A stretch of 37,390 nucleotides of DNA from an uncultured Ruminococcus sp. (lineage in GTDB: Bacteria; Bacillota; Clostridia; Oscillospirales; Ruminococcaceae), in assembly GCA_900541495.1 (NCBI GenBank), contig UQKC01000020.1, forward strand, positions 1 to 37,390, written 5' to 3'. This document shows, one piece after another, positions 24,350-32,664 of the stretch (position 1 is its first letter; every line of letters starts with the position of its first letter). A model generated the notes under the pieces. That model did not search any database. It was given only the letters and a program-made list of their open reading frames with translations, and was not told where the DNA came from. A program made the position numbers and the translations under genes.

Positions 24350-25060
24350 ATGTCAATGCTTCACGTTGAAAACTTAGAGGTCTATTACGGCGCTATCCAT
24401 GCAATAAAAGGTGTTTCCTTCGATGTTGAACAGGGCGAGATCATCGCTCTCATTGGTGCGAACGGCGCAGGAAAAACCACGATACTTCACACTATCACGG
24501 GTCTTGTTCCCGCTCATTCGGGAAGTGTAACCTTTAACGGCGTAAACCTCACAAAAACGCCCGCACACAAGATTGTCGGTCTCGGAATGGCACACGTTCC
24601 CGAGGGAAGACGTATTTTCCAGGAACTTACCGTTTTTGAGAACCTTATGCTCGGCGCTTACACACGAACAGACAAGGCTGAGATTGAAGACACGCTTTCC
24701 ACCGTTTTCAAGCGTTTTCCGCGTCTTGAAGAGCGCCGCACACAGATCGCAGGTACTCTTTCGGGCGGCGAACAGCAGATGCTCGCAATGGGCAGAGCGC
24801 TTATGTCCCACCCGTCAATCATTCTTATGGACGAACCGTCAATGGGTCTTTCTCCGCTCTATGTTTCGGAAATTTTCGATATCATTCAGTCGGTAAACAG
24901 CACGGGAACAACGGTTCTTCTCGTTGAACAGAACGCTAAAAAGGCTCTTTCTATCGCTAACCGTGCTTACGTTCTCGAAACGGGAAATATCACTCTTTCG
25001 GGCGATGCTAAGGACCTTATAAACGATGATTCCGTTAAAAAAGCTTATCTCGGCGAATAA
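24350..25060 (+). CDS. livF: Branched-chain amino acid ABC transporter ATPase LivF
   Basis: The second ATPase, 236 residues: Walker A GANGAGKT, signature TLSGGEQQMLAMGRALM, Walker B IILMDEPSMGLSP, switch region LLVEQNAKKAL. RBS AAGGAGG nine bases upstream; 13 bases after livG. With LivG it forms the heterodimeric motor of the transporter. Confidence 0.96.
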   Translation: MSMLHVENLEVYYGAIHAIKGVSFDVEQGEIIALIGANGAGKTTILHTITGLVPAHSGSVTFNGVNLTKTPAHKIVGLGMAHVPEGRRIFQELTVFENLMLGAYTRTDKAEIEDTLSTVFKRFPRLEERRTQIAGTLSGGEQQMLAMGRALMSHPSIILMDEPSMGLSPLYVSEIFDIIQSVNSTGTTVLLVEQNAKKALSIANRAYVLETGNITLSGDAKDLINDDSVKKAYLGE

Positions 25061-25072
25061 GGAGGATATGAA

Positions 25073-25690
25073 ATGAACAATCTTGTCATCACAATTTCAA
25101 GAGAATTCGGCAGCGGCGGTCACAAGATCGGCACAATGCTGAGTGAAAAGCTCGGTATCCCCTATTACGACAAAGACCTTATCAAGCTTGCTTCCGAGCA
25201 GAGCGGCATCAACGAAAATCTTTTCGGACTTGCCGATGAAAAATCAAAGAGCAGCATTTTCAAAAAGCCAAAGGTCTACAGCGGCGATATTACTTCGCCC
25301 GACAGTCCTAACTTCACTTCGGAAGAAAACCTCTTCAACTATCAGGCAAAGGTAATAAAGGAACTTGCAGAGCAGAAATCCCCTTGCATCATCATCGGAA
25401 GATGCGCTGACTTCGTTCTCAAAGACAGAGAAAGAACTCTCCGTCTCTTCATCTGGGCAGACAAGAAAAACTGTATAAAGAACACTATGGAAGTCCTTGG
25501 CTACGATCAGAAAGAGGCTGAAAAGCAGATCGAAAAGATCAACCGCGAGCGCAGCGCCTACTATAAGGCTCACACCGGACGCGAATGGGACAATGCTCGC
25601 AACTATGATTTCTGCATCAACACAAGCGAACACGGCTTTGAAAAAAGCACACAGATAATTCTTGACTTCATCAATGTTATGTACAAATAA
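25073..25690 (+). CDS. Cytidylate kinase-like family protein (AAA_26)
   Basis: A 205-residue P-loop protein similar to the cytidylate-kinase-like family (PF13189 type): it opens with VITISREFGSGGHKIGTMLSEKLGIPYYDKDLI, and has CIIIGRCADFVL, a dense charged helix region (QKEAEKQIEKINRERSAYY) and a C-terminal NYDFCINTSEHGFEKS. It lacks the classical GxxxxGKS; the loop reads FGSGGHKIG, as in the family. The true substrate is unknown; a separate housekeeping Cmk is not in the window. It lies 12 bases after livF with a good RBS, and the operon terminator follows it, so it is made with the transporter. Confidence 0.85.
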   Translation: MNNLVITISREFGSGGHKIGTMLSEKLGIPYYDKDLIKLASEQSGINENLFGLADEKSKSSIFKKPKVYSGDITSPDSPNFTSEENLFNYQAKVIKELAEQKSPCIIIGRCADFVLKDRERTLRLFIWADKKNCIKNTMEVLGYDQKEAEKQIEKINRERSAYYKAHTGREWDNARNYDFCINTSEHGFEKSTQIILDFINVMYK

Positions 25691-25695
25691 TCTTA

Positions 25696-25727
25696 AAAAG
25701 CTGTCGTTTCCAATACGGCAGCTTTTT
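25696..25727 (+). terminator. Terminator of the liv operon
   Basis: AAAAGCTGTCG / CGGCAGCTTTT, 11 pairs with one G-U, then a T tract. Confidence 0.88.
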
Positions 25728-25789
25728 ATACTAATTTCAAACCGGTTCTGTCTGTCGTATCTGTCTATAGGTTGATTTGAAATTAGTAT
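25728..25789. repeat. Short palindrome-ended element between liv and secDF
   Basis: Perfect 14-base inverted repeats ATACTAATTTCAAA (25728-25741) and TTTGAAATTAGTAT (25776-25789) enclosing 34 bases with CTGTCTGTCGTATCTGTCT. The outer TACTAA resembles the ends of the MITE-like element at 4575. It overlaps neither gene and ends 24 bases before the secD promoter. Confidence 0.6.
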
Positions 25790-25813
25790 TATATAAATTT
25801 GTGCTTTTTGCCA

Positions 25814-25842
25814 TTGACTTTTTGCAAAGAAAATGTTATAAT
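25814..25842 (+). promoter_or_regulatory. Promoter of secDF
   Basis: TTGACT, 17-base spacer, TATAAT; 55 bases before the secD start codon. The leader begins with a TGTCGGA/TCCGACA hairpin at 25857-25879 just before the RBS. Confidence 0.85.
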
Positions 25843-25897
25843 TAAACGATAATTTGTGTCGGAATGTTTTTGTCCGACAATTTTAGGAGGTTAAAAC

Positions 25898-27298
25898 GTG
25901 AGAAAGGTCAAAAAACCTGTCTTCTTCGTTGTATTACTGCTGATAGTGCTTTTCACTCTTTCCGTTTTCTTCGGATTCAGCACATATTACGGAGATATGA
26001 AAACAGTCCACATCAAGGGATTGGATAATATCCGTTTCGGTATCGACATCAAGGGCGGCGTCGATGTTACATTCACACCACCTGAGGACGTTGAAGCCAC
26101 CGATGCGAATATGGACGCAGCAAAGGAAGTTATCGTACAGAGAATGGTAAACCTCGGTATCACCGACTATGAATGCTATATCGACTACGATAACAGCCGT
26201 ATAATCGTTAGATTCCCGTGGAAAGACGGCGAAACCGACTTCGACCCCGAGGCAGCTGTAAAGGAACTCGGCGAAACAGCTGAGCTTACATTCCGTGAGG
26301 GTCACGAGGTTGACGAACTCGGCGCACCTTCGGGCATCACAGCTGAAAATGTTATTCTCGTAGGCTCGGATATCCAGGAAGCTTACAGAGCATACAACAG
26401 CCAGGACAACCAGTACGTTGTAAGCCTTACGCTTACAGATTCGGGCAAGGAAAAGTTCGCCGAAGCAACAGCAAAGCTTTACAAGGAAAACGGCGTTATC
26501 TCTATCTGGATGGATGATACCTGTATCTCCTATCCGACAGTAAGCGCTGTTATCACTGACGGTCAGGCACAGATCAGCGGTAACTTTGATGCTGAAAGCT
26601 CAAAGGCTCTCGCAGACAAGATCAACTCGGGCGCACTTCCGTTCAAGCTTGTAACAGCAAGCTTCTCCACAATTTCTCCAAGCCTCGGTTCGGGCGCACT
26701 CGAAGCAATGATAATTGCAGGTATCATCGCATTTGCATTTATCGCAGTTTATATCATTGCTATCTACAGACTGCCGGGCTTTGTTGCAGTAATTGCTTTG
26801 GTTGGTCAGGTAGCAGGCACACTCGCATTCGTTTCAGGCTACTTCGGATTTATGAACGGCTCTATCCTCACAATTCCGGGTATCGCAGGTATTATCCTTG
26901 CAGTCGGAATGGGCGTTGACGCGAACGTTATCACTTCCGAGCGTATCAAGGAAGAGCTTTACAAGGGCAAGACGCTTGACGGTGCTATCGAATCGGGCTT
27001 CAAGTCTGCATTCTCCGCTATCCTCGACGGCAACGTTACAATGGTACTCGTTGCTATCATACTTATGGGCGCATTCGGCACTCCCGACAGCGTATTTGCA
27101 AAGATTCTCCACTTCGCATTCTTTATGTTTGGTCCTTCAACAGCAGGTACGATCTACTCGTTCGGCTTTACACTCGTTTCGGGCGTAATCCTCAACCTTT
27201 TCTTCGGCGTATTCTGCTCAAGACTCATGCTCTCTTCCCTCTCAAAGTTCAAAGCTCTGAGAAATCCTGTTCTTTACGGAGGTAAGAAAAATGCATAA
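25898..27298 (+). CDS. secD: Protein translocase subunit SecD
   Basis: SecD, with SecF, uses the proton or sodium gradient to pull exported proteins out of SecYEG. The 466-residue protein has the N-terminal helix, LDNIRFGIDIKGGVDVTF (the D1 signature), the large extracytoplasmic domain and a C-terminal six-helix block containing the D4-type motif LTIPGIAGIILAVGMGVDANVITSERIKEEL. The start codon is GTG with TAGGAGG eight bases upstream. It overlaps secF by eight bases. Confidence 0.94.
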   Translation: MRKVKKPVFFVVLLLIVLFTLSVFFGFSTYYGDMKTVHIKGLDNIRFGIDIKGGVDVTFTPPEDVEATDANMDAAKEVIVQRMVNLGITDYECYIDYDNSRIIVRFPWKDGETDFDPEAAVKELGETAELTFREGHEVDELGAPSGITAENVILVGSDIQEAYRAYNSQDNQYVVSLTLTDSGKEKFAEATAKLYKENGVISIWMDDTCISYPTVSAVITDGQAQISGNFDAESSKALADKINSGALPFKLVTASFSTISPSLGSGALEAMIIAGIIAFAFIAVYIIAIYRLPGFVAVIALVGQVAGTLAFVSGYFGFMNGSILTIPGIAGIILAVGMGVDANVITSERIKEELYKGKTLDGAIESGFKSAFSAILDGNVTMVLVAIILMGAFGTPDSVFAKILHFAFFMFGPSTAGTIYSFGFTLVSGVILNLFFGVFCSRLMLSSLSKFKALRNPVLYGGKKNA

Positions 27299-28253
27299 GA
27301 CTTTTAATTTTGATTTTATCGGAAAAAGAAAGCTTTTCTTCACAATTTCAATTGTGCTGGTCGCATTCTCTATCCTCTCCACATTTATTTTCGGCGTTGA
27401 TCTTGACATTCAGTTCAAGGGTGGTACTATCATCACCTACGTTTATGACGGCGATCTCGACTGTGACAGCTTCGTAAACGATGCTAAGGAAATTCTCGGC
27501 GGCGCAGGTGTCAAGTACACAACAGGTGTTGACTTCTCCTCAGGCAAGAGCAACATTCAGCTCTCCCTCACATCTACTTCGGGACTTTCTTCCGACAAGC
27601 AGTTCGAGCTTACAAATGCTCTTACCGAAAAGTACGCAGAAAACAACATCGACCTTATCGAATCTTCGGACGTTTCACCGTCTTCGGGACGTGAATTCTT
27701 CCTCAAGTGTATCGTAGCCGTAATTCTTTCTTCTATCGTGCTTATCATTTATATCGCTGTTAGATTCAAGAAAATCGGCGGCTGGCTCGCAGGTATCTGT
27801 GCTATCATCGCACTTCTTCACGACTGTATCATCGTTTACGGTACTTTCATCGTCTGCGGTATGCCTATCAATGCTAACTTTATGGCAGTTGTTCTTACGA
27901 TCCTCGGTTACTCGATCAACAACACGATCGTTATCTACGACAGAATCCGTGAGAACTCCAAGCTCTATGGCAAGAAGATGCCAAGAGAAGAAAACGTAAA
28001 CCTCAGCATCAATCAGAGCCTTACACGTTCGATCAATACTTCCTTGACGACTGTTGTTGCAATGCTCGCAGTTACTATCGTTGCTGCTGTTTACGGTGTA
28101 ACTTCCATTATCTCGTTCTCACTCCCTGTTATGGTCGGTATGATCGCAGGCACATACTCTTCGGTATGCCTTGTATCCGTACTCTGGTCATACTTCGAGG
28201 GCAAAAAGGACGCTCACAAGGGCGCTCCAAAGGCTGCTGCAAAGCAGGCATAG
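27291..28253 (+). CDS. secF: Protein translocase subunit SecF
   Basis: Partner of SecD, 320 residues: N-terminal FDFIGKRKLFFTIS, DLDIQFKGGTIITY, and the C-terminal six-helix unit with GYSINNTIVIYDRIRENSKLYG. Its start lies inside secD, so translation is coupled. The C-terminal tail is short and Lys/Ala-rich. Confidence 0.94.
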   Translation: MHKTFNFDFIGKRKLFFTISIVLVAFSILSTFIFGVDLDIQFKGGTIITYVYDGDLDCDSFVNDAKEILGGAGVKYTTGVDFSSGKSNIQLSLTSTSGLSSDKQFELTNALTEKYAENNIDLIESSDVSPSSGREFFLKCIVAVILSSIVLIIYIAVRFKKIGGWLAGICAIIALLHDCIIVYGTFIVCGMPINANFMAVVLTILGYSINNTIVIYDRIRENSKLYGKKMPREENVNLSINQSLTRSINTSLTTVVAMLAVTIVAAVYGVTSIISFSLPVMVGMIAGTYSSVCLVSVLWSYFEGKKDAHKGAPKAAAKQA

Positions 28254-28267
28254 GTCAAAACATTCTC

Positions 28268-28308
28268 ACAGAGCAGTTTTTCAAATGGAGAAACTGCTCT
28301 GTTTTTTT
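28268..28308 (+). terminator. Terminator of secDF
   Basis: ACAGAGCAGTTT / AAACTGCTCTGT, a perfect 12-pair stem followed by seven T residues. Confidence 0.92.
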
Positions 28309-28319
28309 GTTCAAATGCC

Positions 28320-28348
28320 TTGACTTTATTGCTGTTTTATTCTATAAT
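28320..28348 (+). promoter_or_regulatory. Promoter of glyS
   Basis: TTGACT, 17-base spacer, TATAAT. The leader is only about 65 bases, too short for a T-box. Confidence 0.82.
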
Positions 28349-28418
28349 TATAAGTGATAGTTTTTAGGAAATACTTATTTTTCCAACGTGAAAAATAAAG
28401 ATAAGGTGGTTTATAAAA

Positions 28419-29792
28419 ATGGCAGAAAAATCAATGGACAAGATCGTTGCGCTCTGTAAGGGCAGAGGCTTTGTTTACCCCGGCTCCGAAATTTACGGCG
28501 GTCTTGCAAACACTTGGGACTACGGCCCTCTCGGCGTTGAACTCAAGAACAACATCAAAAAAGCATGGTGGAAGAAATTCGTTCAGGAAAGCCCTTACAA
28601 TGTAGGTCTTGACTCCGCTATACTTATGAATCCTCAGACATGGGTCGCTTCGGGACACCTCGGCGGCTTCTCCGACCCTCTTATGGACTGCAAAGCCTGC
28701 AAGACACGTCACCGCGCAGATAAGCTCATCGAGGATTTTGACGGCACAAACACAGGCGGCTGGTCTAACGAACAGCTCGTTAACTACATCAAGGAAAAGG
28801 GCATCAAGTGCCCCGTCTGCGGCAAGCAGGACTTCACAGATATCCGTCAGTTCAACCTTATGTTCAAGACTTTCCAGGGCGTTACGGAAGACTCCAAGTC
28901 TGAAATTTACCTCCGTCCGGAAACAGCTCAGGGTATCTTTGTAAACTTCGCAAATATCCAGCGTACGACCCGTAAGAAAGTTCCTTTCGGCGTTGGTCAG
29001 ATCGGTAAATCTTTCAGAAACGAGATCACTCCCGGTAACTTCATCTTCCGTGTTCGTGAATTCGAGCAGATGGAACTTGAATTCTTCTGCAAGCCAGGTA
29101 CAGACCTCGAATGGTTCAGCTTTTGGAGAAAATACTGCAAGGATTGGCTTCTCAGCCTCGGCATCAAGGAAGAAGATCTCCGTCTTCGTGACCACGATCC
29201 CGAAGAGCTTTGCTTCTACTCCAAGGCTACAACTGACTTTGAGTACAAGTTCCCATTCGGCTGGGGCGAACTTTGGGGCATCGCAGACAGAACCGACTAC
29301 GACCTCACACAGCACCAGAACGAAAGCGGCAAGTCGCTCGAATATTTCGACCCCGATGACAACTCCAAGTACATTCCTTATGTTATTGAACCGTCACTCG
29401 GCGTTGAGCGTCTTTTCCTCACTATCGTTTGCAACGCTTACGATGAGGAAACTATCGGCGAGGGCGACATAAGAACGGTTATGCACCTTCACCCTGCCCT
29501 TGCACCTGTAAAGGCAGCAGTTCTTCCGCTCACAAAGAAGCTCAAAGAACCTGCAATGGAAGTTTACTCGATGCTTGCTAAGAAGTTCAACGTTGAATAC
29601 GACGAAGCAGGTCAGATCGGTAAGCGTTACCGCCGTCAGGACGAGATCGGTACTCCTTTCTGCATCACTTATGACTTCGATACACTCGAAAAGGACGGCT
29701 GCGTAACAGTCCGCGACCGTGATACAATGGAGCAGGAGCGCGTTAAGATCGAAGATCTCGTTGCATACCTCGACAAGAAGCTTGAATTCTGA
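28419..29792 (+). CDS. glyS: Glycyl-tRNA synthetase, alpha2 type
   Basis: This enzyme charges tRNA-Gly with glycine. The 457-residue protein is the single-chain class II form (glyQS type) found in Firmicutes: KGRGFVYPGSEIYGGLANTWDYGPLG at the start, the zinc-type CxxC pairs CKACKTRH and CPVCGKQDF, class II motif 2 (FRNEITPGNFIFRVREFEQMELEFF), motif 3 (EPSLGVERLFL) and a C-terminal anticodon-binding domain. RBS AAGGTGG. It is a monocistronic unit with its own terminator. Confidence 0.97.
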   Translation: MAEKSMDKIVALCKGRGFVYPGSEIYGGLANTWDYGPLGVELKNNIKKAWWKKFVQESPYNVGLDSAILMNPQTWVASGHLGGFSDPLMDCKACKTRHRADKLIEDFDGTNTGGWSNEQLVNYIKEKGIKCPVCGKQDFTDIRQFNLMFKTFQGVTEDSKSEIYLRPETAQGIFVNFANIQRTTRKKVPFGVGQIGKSFRNEITPGNFIFRVREFEQMELEFFCKPGTDLEWFSFWRKYCKDWLLSLGIKEEDLRLRDHDPEELCFYSKATTDFEYKFPFGWGELWGIADRTDYDLTQHQNESGKSLEYFDPDDNSKYIPYVIEPSLGVERLFLTIVCNAYDEETIGEGDIRTVMHLHPALAPVKAAVLPLTKKLKEPAMEVYSMLAKKFNVEYDEAGQIGKRYRRQDEIGTPFCITYDFDTLEKDGCVTVRDRDTMEQERVKIEDLVAYLDKKLEF

Positions 29793-29809
29793 TTCTAAGC
29801 TATAAATAC

Positions 29810-29846
29810 AAAAGCAGGCGTATGAACAAACATACGCCTGCTTTTT
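29810..29846 (+). terminator. Terminator of glyS
   Basis: AGCAGGCGTATG / CATACGCCTGCT, 12 perfect pairs, then TTTTT. Confidence 0.93.
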
Positions 29847-29856
29847 CGATTATATA

Positions 29857-29886
29857 AAAAGCTCTGCAATCGAATGCAGAGCTTTT
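29857..29886 (-). terminator. Terminator of the XRE regulator gene
   Basis: AAAAGCTCTGCA / TGCAGAGCTTTT around a six-base loop, five bases after the minus-strand stop at 29892. It stands back to back with the glyS terminator. Confidence 0.85.
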
Positions 29887-29891
29887 ATTAA

Positions 29892-30215
29892 TTATGCAAT
29901 AGGATTCTTGGGTCTTCTTCCGCGCTTGACTTTTGGTGCGCTGAATTCTTCATCACGCTTCTTTGCAAGCTCGTCAAAATCAGCTTTTTCCATAGCTTCT
30001 TTTGACCAGTTCTGAGTGCTGTCATCGGTAAGACCCATAAGATAATCTATGCTTGTTTCATAAAAAATCGCAAGTTTTTCCATTATGACCAAAGACGGTT
30101 CAAGCTCACCTGTTTCATATCTCGAATATGTCTGCTGAGTGCAGCCGAGATAATTTGCAAGATTTTTCTGCATCAGATCCTTGTCCTCTCTGATTGAACG
30201 TATTCTGAGTGTCAT
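29892..30215 (-). CDS. XRE-family helix-turn-helix regulator with AT-hook-like tail
   Basis: A small DNA-binding protein (107 residues). Residues 1-65 are an HTH_XRE domain: IRSIREDKDLMQKNLANYLGCTQQTYSRYETGELEPSLVIMEKLAIFYETSIDYLMGLTD. After an acidic linker it ends with KRGRRPKNPIA, which resembles an AT-hook core. The target is unknown; no neighbour shares a promoter with it. The ATG at 30215 lies 14 bases after AAGGAG; a GTG at 30227 sits too close to that RBS, so the start is not certain. The 282-base gap upstream is AT-rich and I see no other gene or clear promoter in it. Confidence 0.85.
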   Translation of the reverse strand: MTLRIRSIREDKDLMQKNLANYLGCTQQTYSRYETGELEPSLVIMEKLAIFYETSIDYLMGLTDDSTQNWSKEAMEKADFDELAKKRDEEFSAPKVKRGRRPKNPIA

Positions 30216-30454
30216 AAAAACAACCACTGCTCCTTATATCAAAAATAAAAATAGTATTCTATTATTATTATCTCATATTCACGAAGCTAATCGTTTTTTT
30301 ACACTCACTGCGAATAATTTGTTAATAATTCCGTTAATATCGAAGCCAAATATTAACAAATAAAGTTTGAAAAAATCGCTCTGCTCGATTGCAAGTTCGT
30401 ATTCTGTTCATTTATGTCTGTTTTGTTAATCAGGTTGACCTCTTTTCTATAAAA

Positions 30455-30491
30455 AAAGCTTGCTGTAATTTAAATCTTCACAGCAAGCTTT
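30455..30491 (-). terminator. Terminator of the PTS gene
   Basis: AAAGCTTGCTGT / ACAGCAAGCTTT, 12 pairs with a 13-base loop, followed on the minus strand by a T tract; seven bases after the stop at 30498. Confidence 0.88.
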
Positions 30492-30497
30492 CATATT

Positions 30498-32579
30498 TTA
30501 TTCGATTTTATTTAATTTTAAAAGTTCATCTCCGAGTGAAGCTTTTCCATCCCCGAGAAGTGCTATTTCACCGTAATCGTCCGAGTTGCATACTACCAAA
30601 ACCGCCGTAGTATCGTAACCCTCGCCCGAAATTGCTTCATCATCGAATGTCAGAAGCGTGTCACCGACCTTTATCCTGTCACCGTCCTTGACGTGCGCTT
30701 CAAAAAATCTACCGCCAAGCTTCACCGTGTCTATTCCAACGTGGATAAGCACTTCCGCACCGCTTTCCGAAACGATATTTACGGCGTGTTTAGTGTCAAA
30801 AACGCTTTCTATCGTGCCATTGCAGGGCGAATATATCCGTCCGCAGTCCGATTTTATTGCAAAGCCTTTACCAAGTGTTTCAGTCGAGAAAACCTCGTCT
30901 TTGACCTGCGAAAGAGGAATAACTTTGCCGCTTGTGAACGCACACAGCGTTTCGGAATCGGCTAAAAACGCCTTTTCTTCACGCACAAGTGTATCATCAA
31001 AGCTGTCCGAGAGCGGATTTTCCATATAATCTTCGAGCGCTGACTTGATGACCGAAACCTTTGGACCGAAAACTATCTGTATTCCATTGCCCTTGCGGAT
31101 AACGCCCGATGCTCCGCTCGCTTTGAGAGCGCTTTCATCGGTGAGGTCTGTGTTTTTGACCGTTACACGAAGTCGTGTCGCACAGCAGTCAAGGTCGCTG
31201 ATATTGTCCTTGCCGCCAAGTCCTTTGAGGAGAAGCCCGCTCGTTTTGTCGCCGCTTTTCTTATTATAATCCGCACGGGTGTAAAGCTTGACTTCGCCAT
31301 TATCAGCCTCGCGTCCCGGCGTTTTAAGGTCAAGCTTTGTTATCATAAAATAGAAAACAAAATAGTAAACAACGGCGTAAACAAGTCCGATTATCACTAT
31401 CCATATCCAGTTCGTCTTTGCGTTGCCCTGCAAAATTCCGAACAGAGTAAGGTCGATAAGTCCACCCGAAAATGTCATTCCCACGCCGACATCGAAAATG
31501 TGCATAAGCATATAGGAAAGTCCTGCGAGAACGCAGTGAACGCCGTACATCAGCGGTGCTGCAAAAAGGAACGTGAATTCGAGCGGCTCGGTTATGCCCG
31601 TTATCATCGAAGTGAGCGCCGCCGAAATGAGCAGTCCTCCGACCGCCTTTTTCTTTTCGGGGCGAGCGGCTCTGTACATTGCGAACGCTGCCGCAGGAAG
31701 TCCGAATATCATAAACGGGAATTTTCCCGTCATAAATCTTGTCGCGGAAACGGAGAAAGGCTCTGCCGAATTTGAAGCAAGCTCGGCGAAGAAAATGTTC
31801 TGCGCACCCGAAACGAGAGTGCCGTCAATGAGCACCGAACCGCCCAGCTCTGTCTGCCAGAACGGCATATAGAAAACGTGATGAAGTCCGAACGGTATCA
31901 GCGCGCGCTCGATTATTCCGTATATCCAAGTGCCTGCATAACCCGATTCAAGGACAAGCGTTCCGAGCCGTGAAATTCCCGTCTGAACGGGCTGCCAGAT
32001 AAAAAACATCGCCGCTCCGACTATAAGATAGACAACGCTGCAAACGATAGGCACGAATCTTGTTCCGCCGAAGAATGAAAGCACCTGCGGCAGTTCGATC
32101 TTATAAAATCTGTTGTGGAGTGCCGCAACGCCAAGTCCAACGATTATGCCGCCGAAAACACCCATTTGGAGCGTAGTTATTCCGAGAACGTTCGCCGTCG
32201 AATTCGCTGGGAGTGCTTCAACTCCGCCTCTTGCTGTGATAAGCGCAGAAATTGCCGTATTCATCACAAGGTAGGAAATCGCACCCGAAAGAGCGGCGAC
32301 CTCCTTTTCCTTTTTCGCCATTCCTATAGCAACGCCCATTGCAAACAACAGTGCAAGGTTGTCAAAAACAACACTTCCCGTTTTGCTCATTATTTCAAGT
32401 ATCGTATAGAGAACTCCGCCCTCTTTTATCACCGAGGTCAGGTGATACGTTTCAAGTGTTGTTGCGTTCGTGAATGAGCTTCCTATTCCGAGCAGCAGTC
32501 CCGCTATCGGCAGAAGTGCTATCGGGAGCATAAAAGAGCGCCCTACTCTCTGCAGGACGCTGAATATCTTATCTTTCAT
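30498..32579 (-). CDS. PTS glucose/N-acetylglucosamine-type permease, domains IICBA
   Basis: A 693-residue fused phosphotransferase permease that takes up and phosphorylates a hexose. Domain order: IIC membrane domain (residues about 1-400, with SFMLPIALLPIAGLLLGIG and the GITEPLEFTFLF motif), IIB (about 440-525, phospho-Cys in NISDLDCCATRLRV) and IIA (about 560-693, with VLIHVGIDTVKL holding the phospho-His). This is the glucose/GlcNAc family; the actual sugar is not certain from motifs. The RBS is GAAAGGA. A 7-1-7 palindrome lies in the likely promoter (32605-32619). EI and HPr genes are not in this window. Confidence 0.92.
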   Translation of the reverse strand: MKDKIFSVLQRVGRSFMLPIALLPIAGLLLGIGSSFTNATTLETYHLTSVIKEGGVLYTILEIMSKTGSVVFDNLALLFAMGVAIGMAKKEKEVAALSGAISYLVMNTAISALITARGGVEALPANSTANVLGITTLQMGVFGGIIVGLGVAALHNRFYKIELPQVLSFFGGTRFVPIVCSVVYLIVGAAMFFIWQPVQTGISRLGTLVLESGYAGTWIYGIIERALIPFGLHHVFYMPFWQTELGGSVLIDGTLVSGAQNIFFAELASNSAEPFSVSATRFMTGKFPFMIFGLPAAAFAMYRAARPEKKKAVGGLLISAALTSMITGITEPLEFTFLFAAPLMYGVHCVLAGLSYMLMHIFDVGVGMTFSGGLIDLTLFGILQGNAKTNWIWIVIIGLVYAVVYYFVFYFMITKLDLKTPGREADNGEVKLYTRADYNKKSGDKTSGLLLKGLGGKDNISDLDCCATRLRVTVKNTDLTDESALKASGASGVIRKGNGIQIVFGPKVSVIKSALEDYMENPLSDSFDDTLVREEKAFLADSETLCAFTSGKVIPLSQVKDEVFSTETLGKGFAIKSDCGRIYSPCNGTIESVFDTKHAVNIVSESGAEVLIHVGIDTVKLGGRFFEAHVKDGDRIKVGDTLLTFDDEAISGEGYDTTAVLVVCNSDDYGEIALLGDGKASLGDELLKLNKIE

Positions 32580-32604
32580 AAAGCTTATCCTTTCAGAAAA
32601 AATA

Positions 32605-32619
32605 TCATAATTATTATGA
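32605..32619 (-). promoter_or_regulatory. 7-1-7 palindrome upstream of the PTS gene (Fur/PerR/Zur-type shape)
   Basis: TCATAAT-T-ATTATGA, a perfect 7-1-7 inverted repeat. It differs at two positions from each of the PerR, Fur and Zur consensus boxes, so the regulator cannot be named. It lies 26-40 bases before the PTS start codon. Confidence 0.45.
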
Positions 32620-32664
32620 CAAATTTCGAAAGGATAATCAATGTAAATTTTTTCTTTAAAAATT

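Noticed and set aside
28349..28418. T-box riboswitch in front of glyS
   Set aside because: The leader between promoter and start codon is only about 65 bases and has no T-box sequence or terminator.
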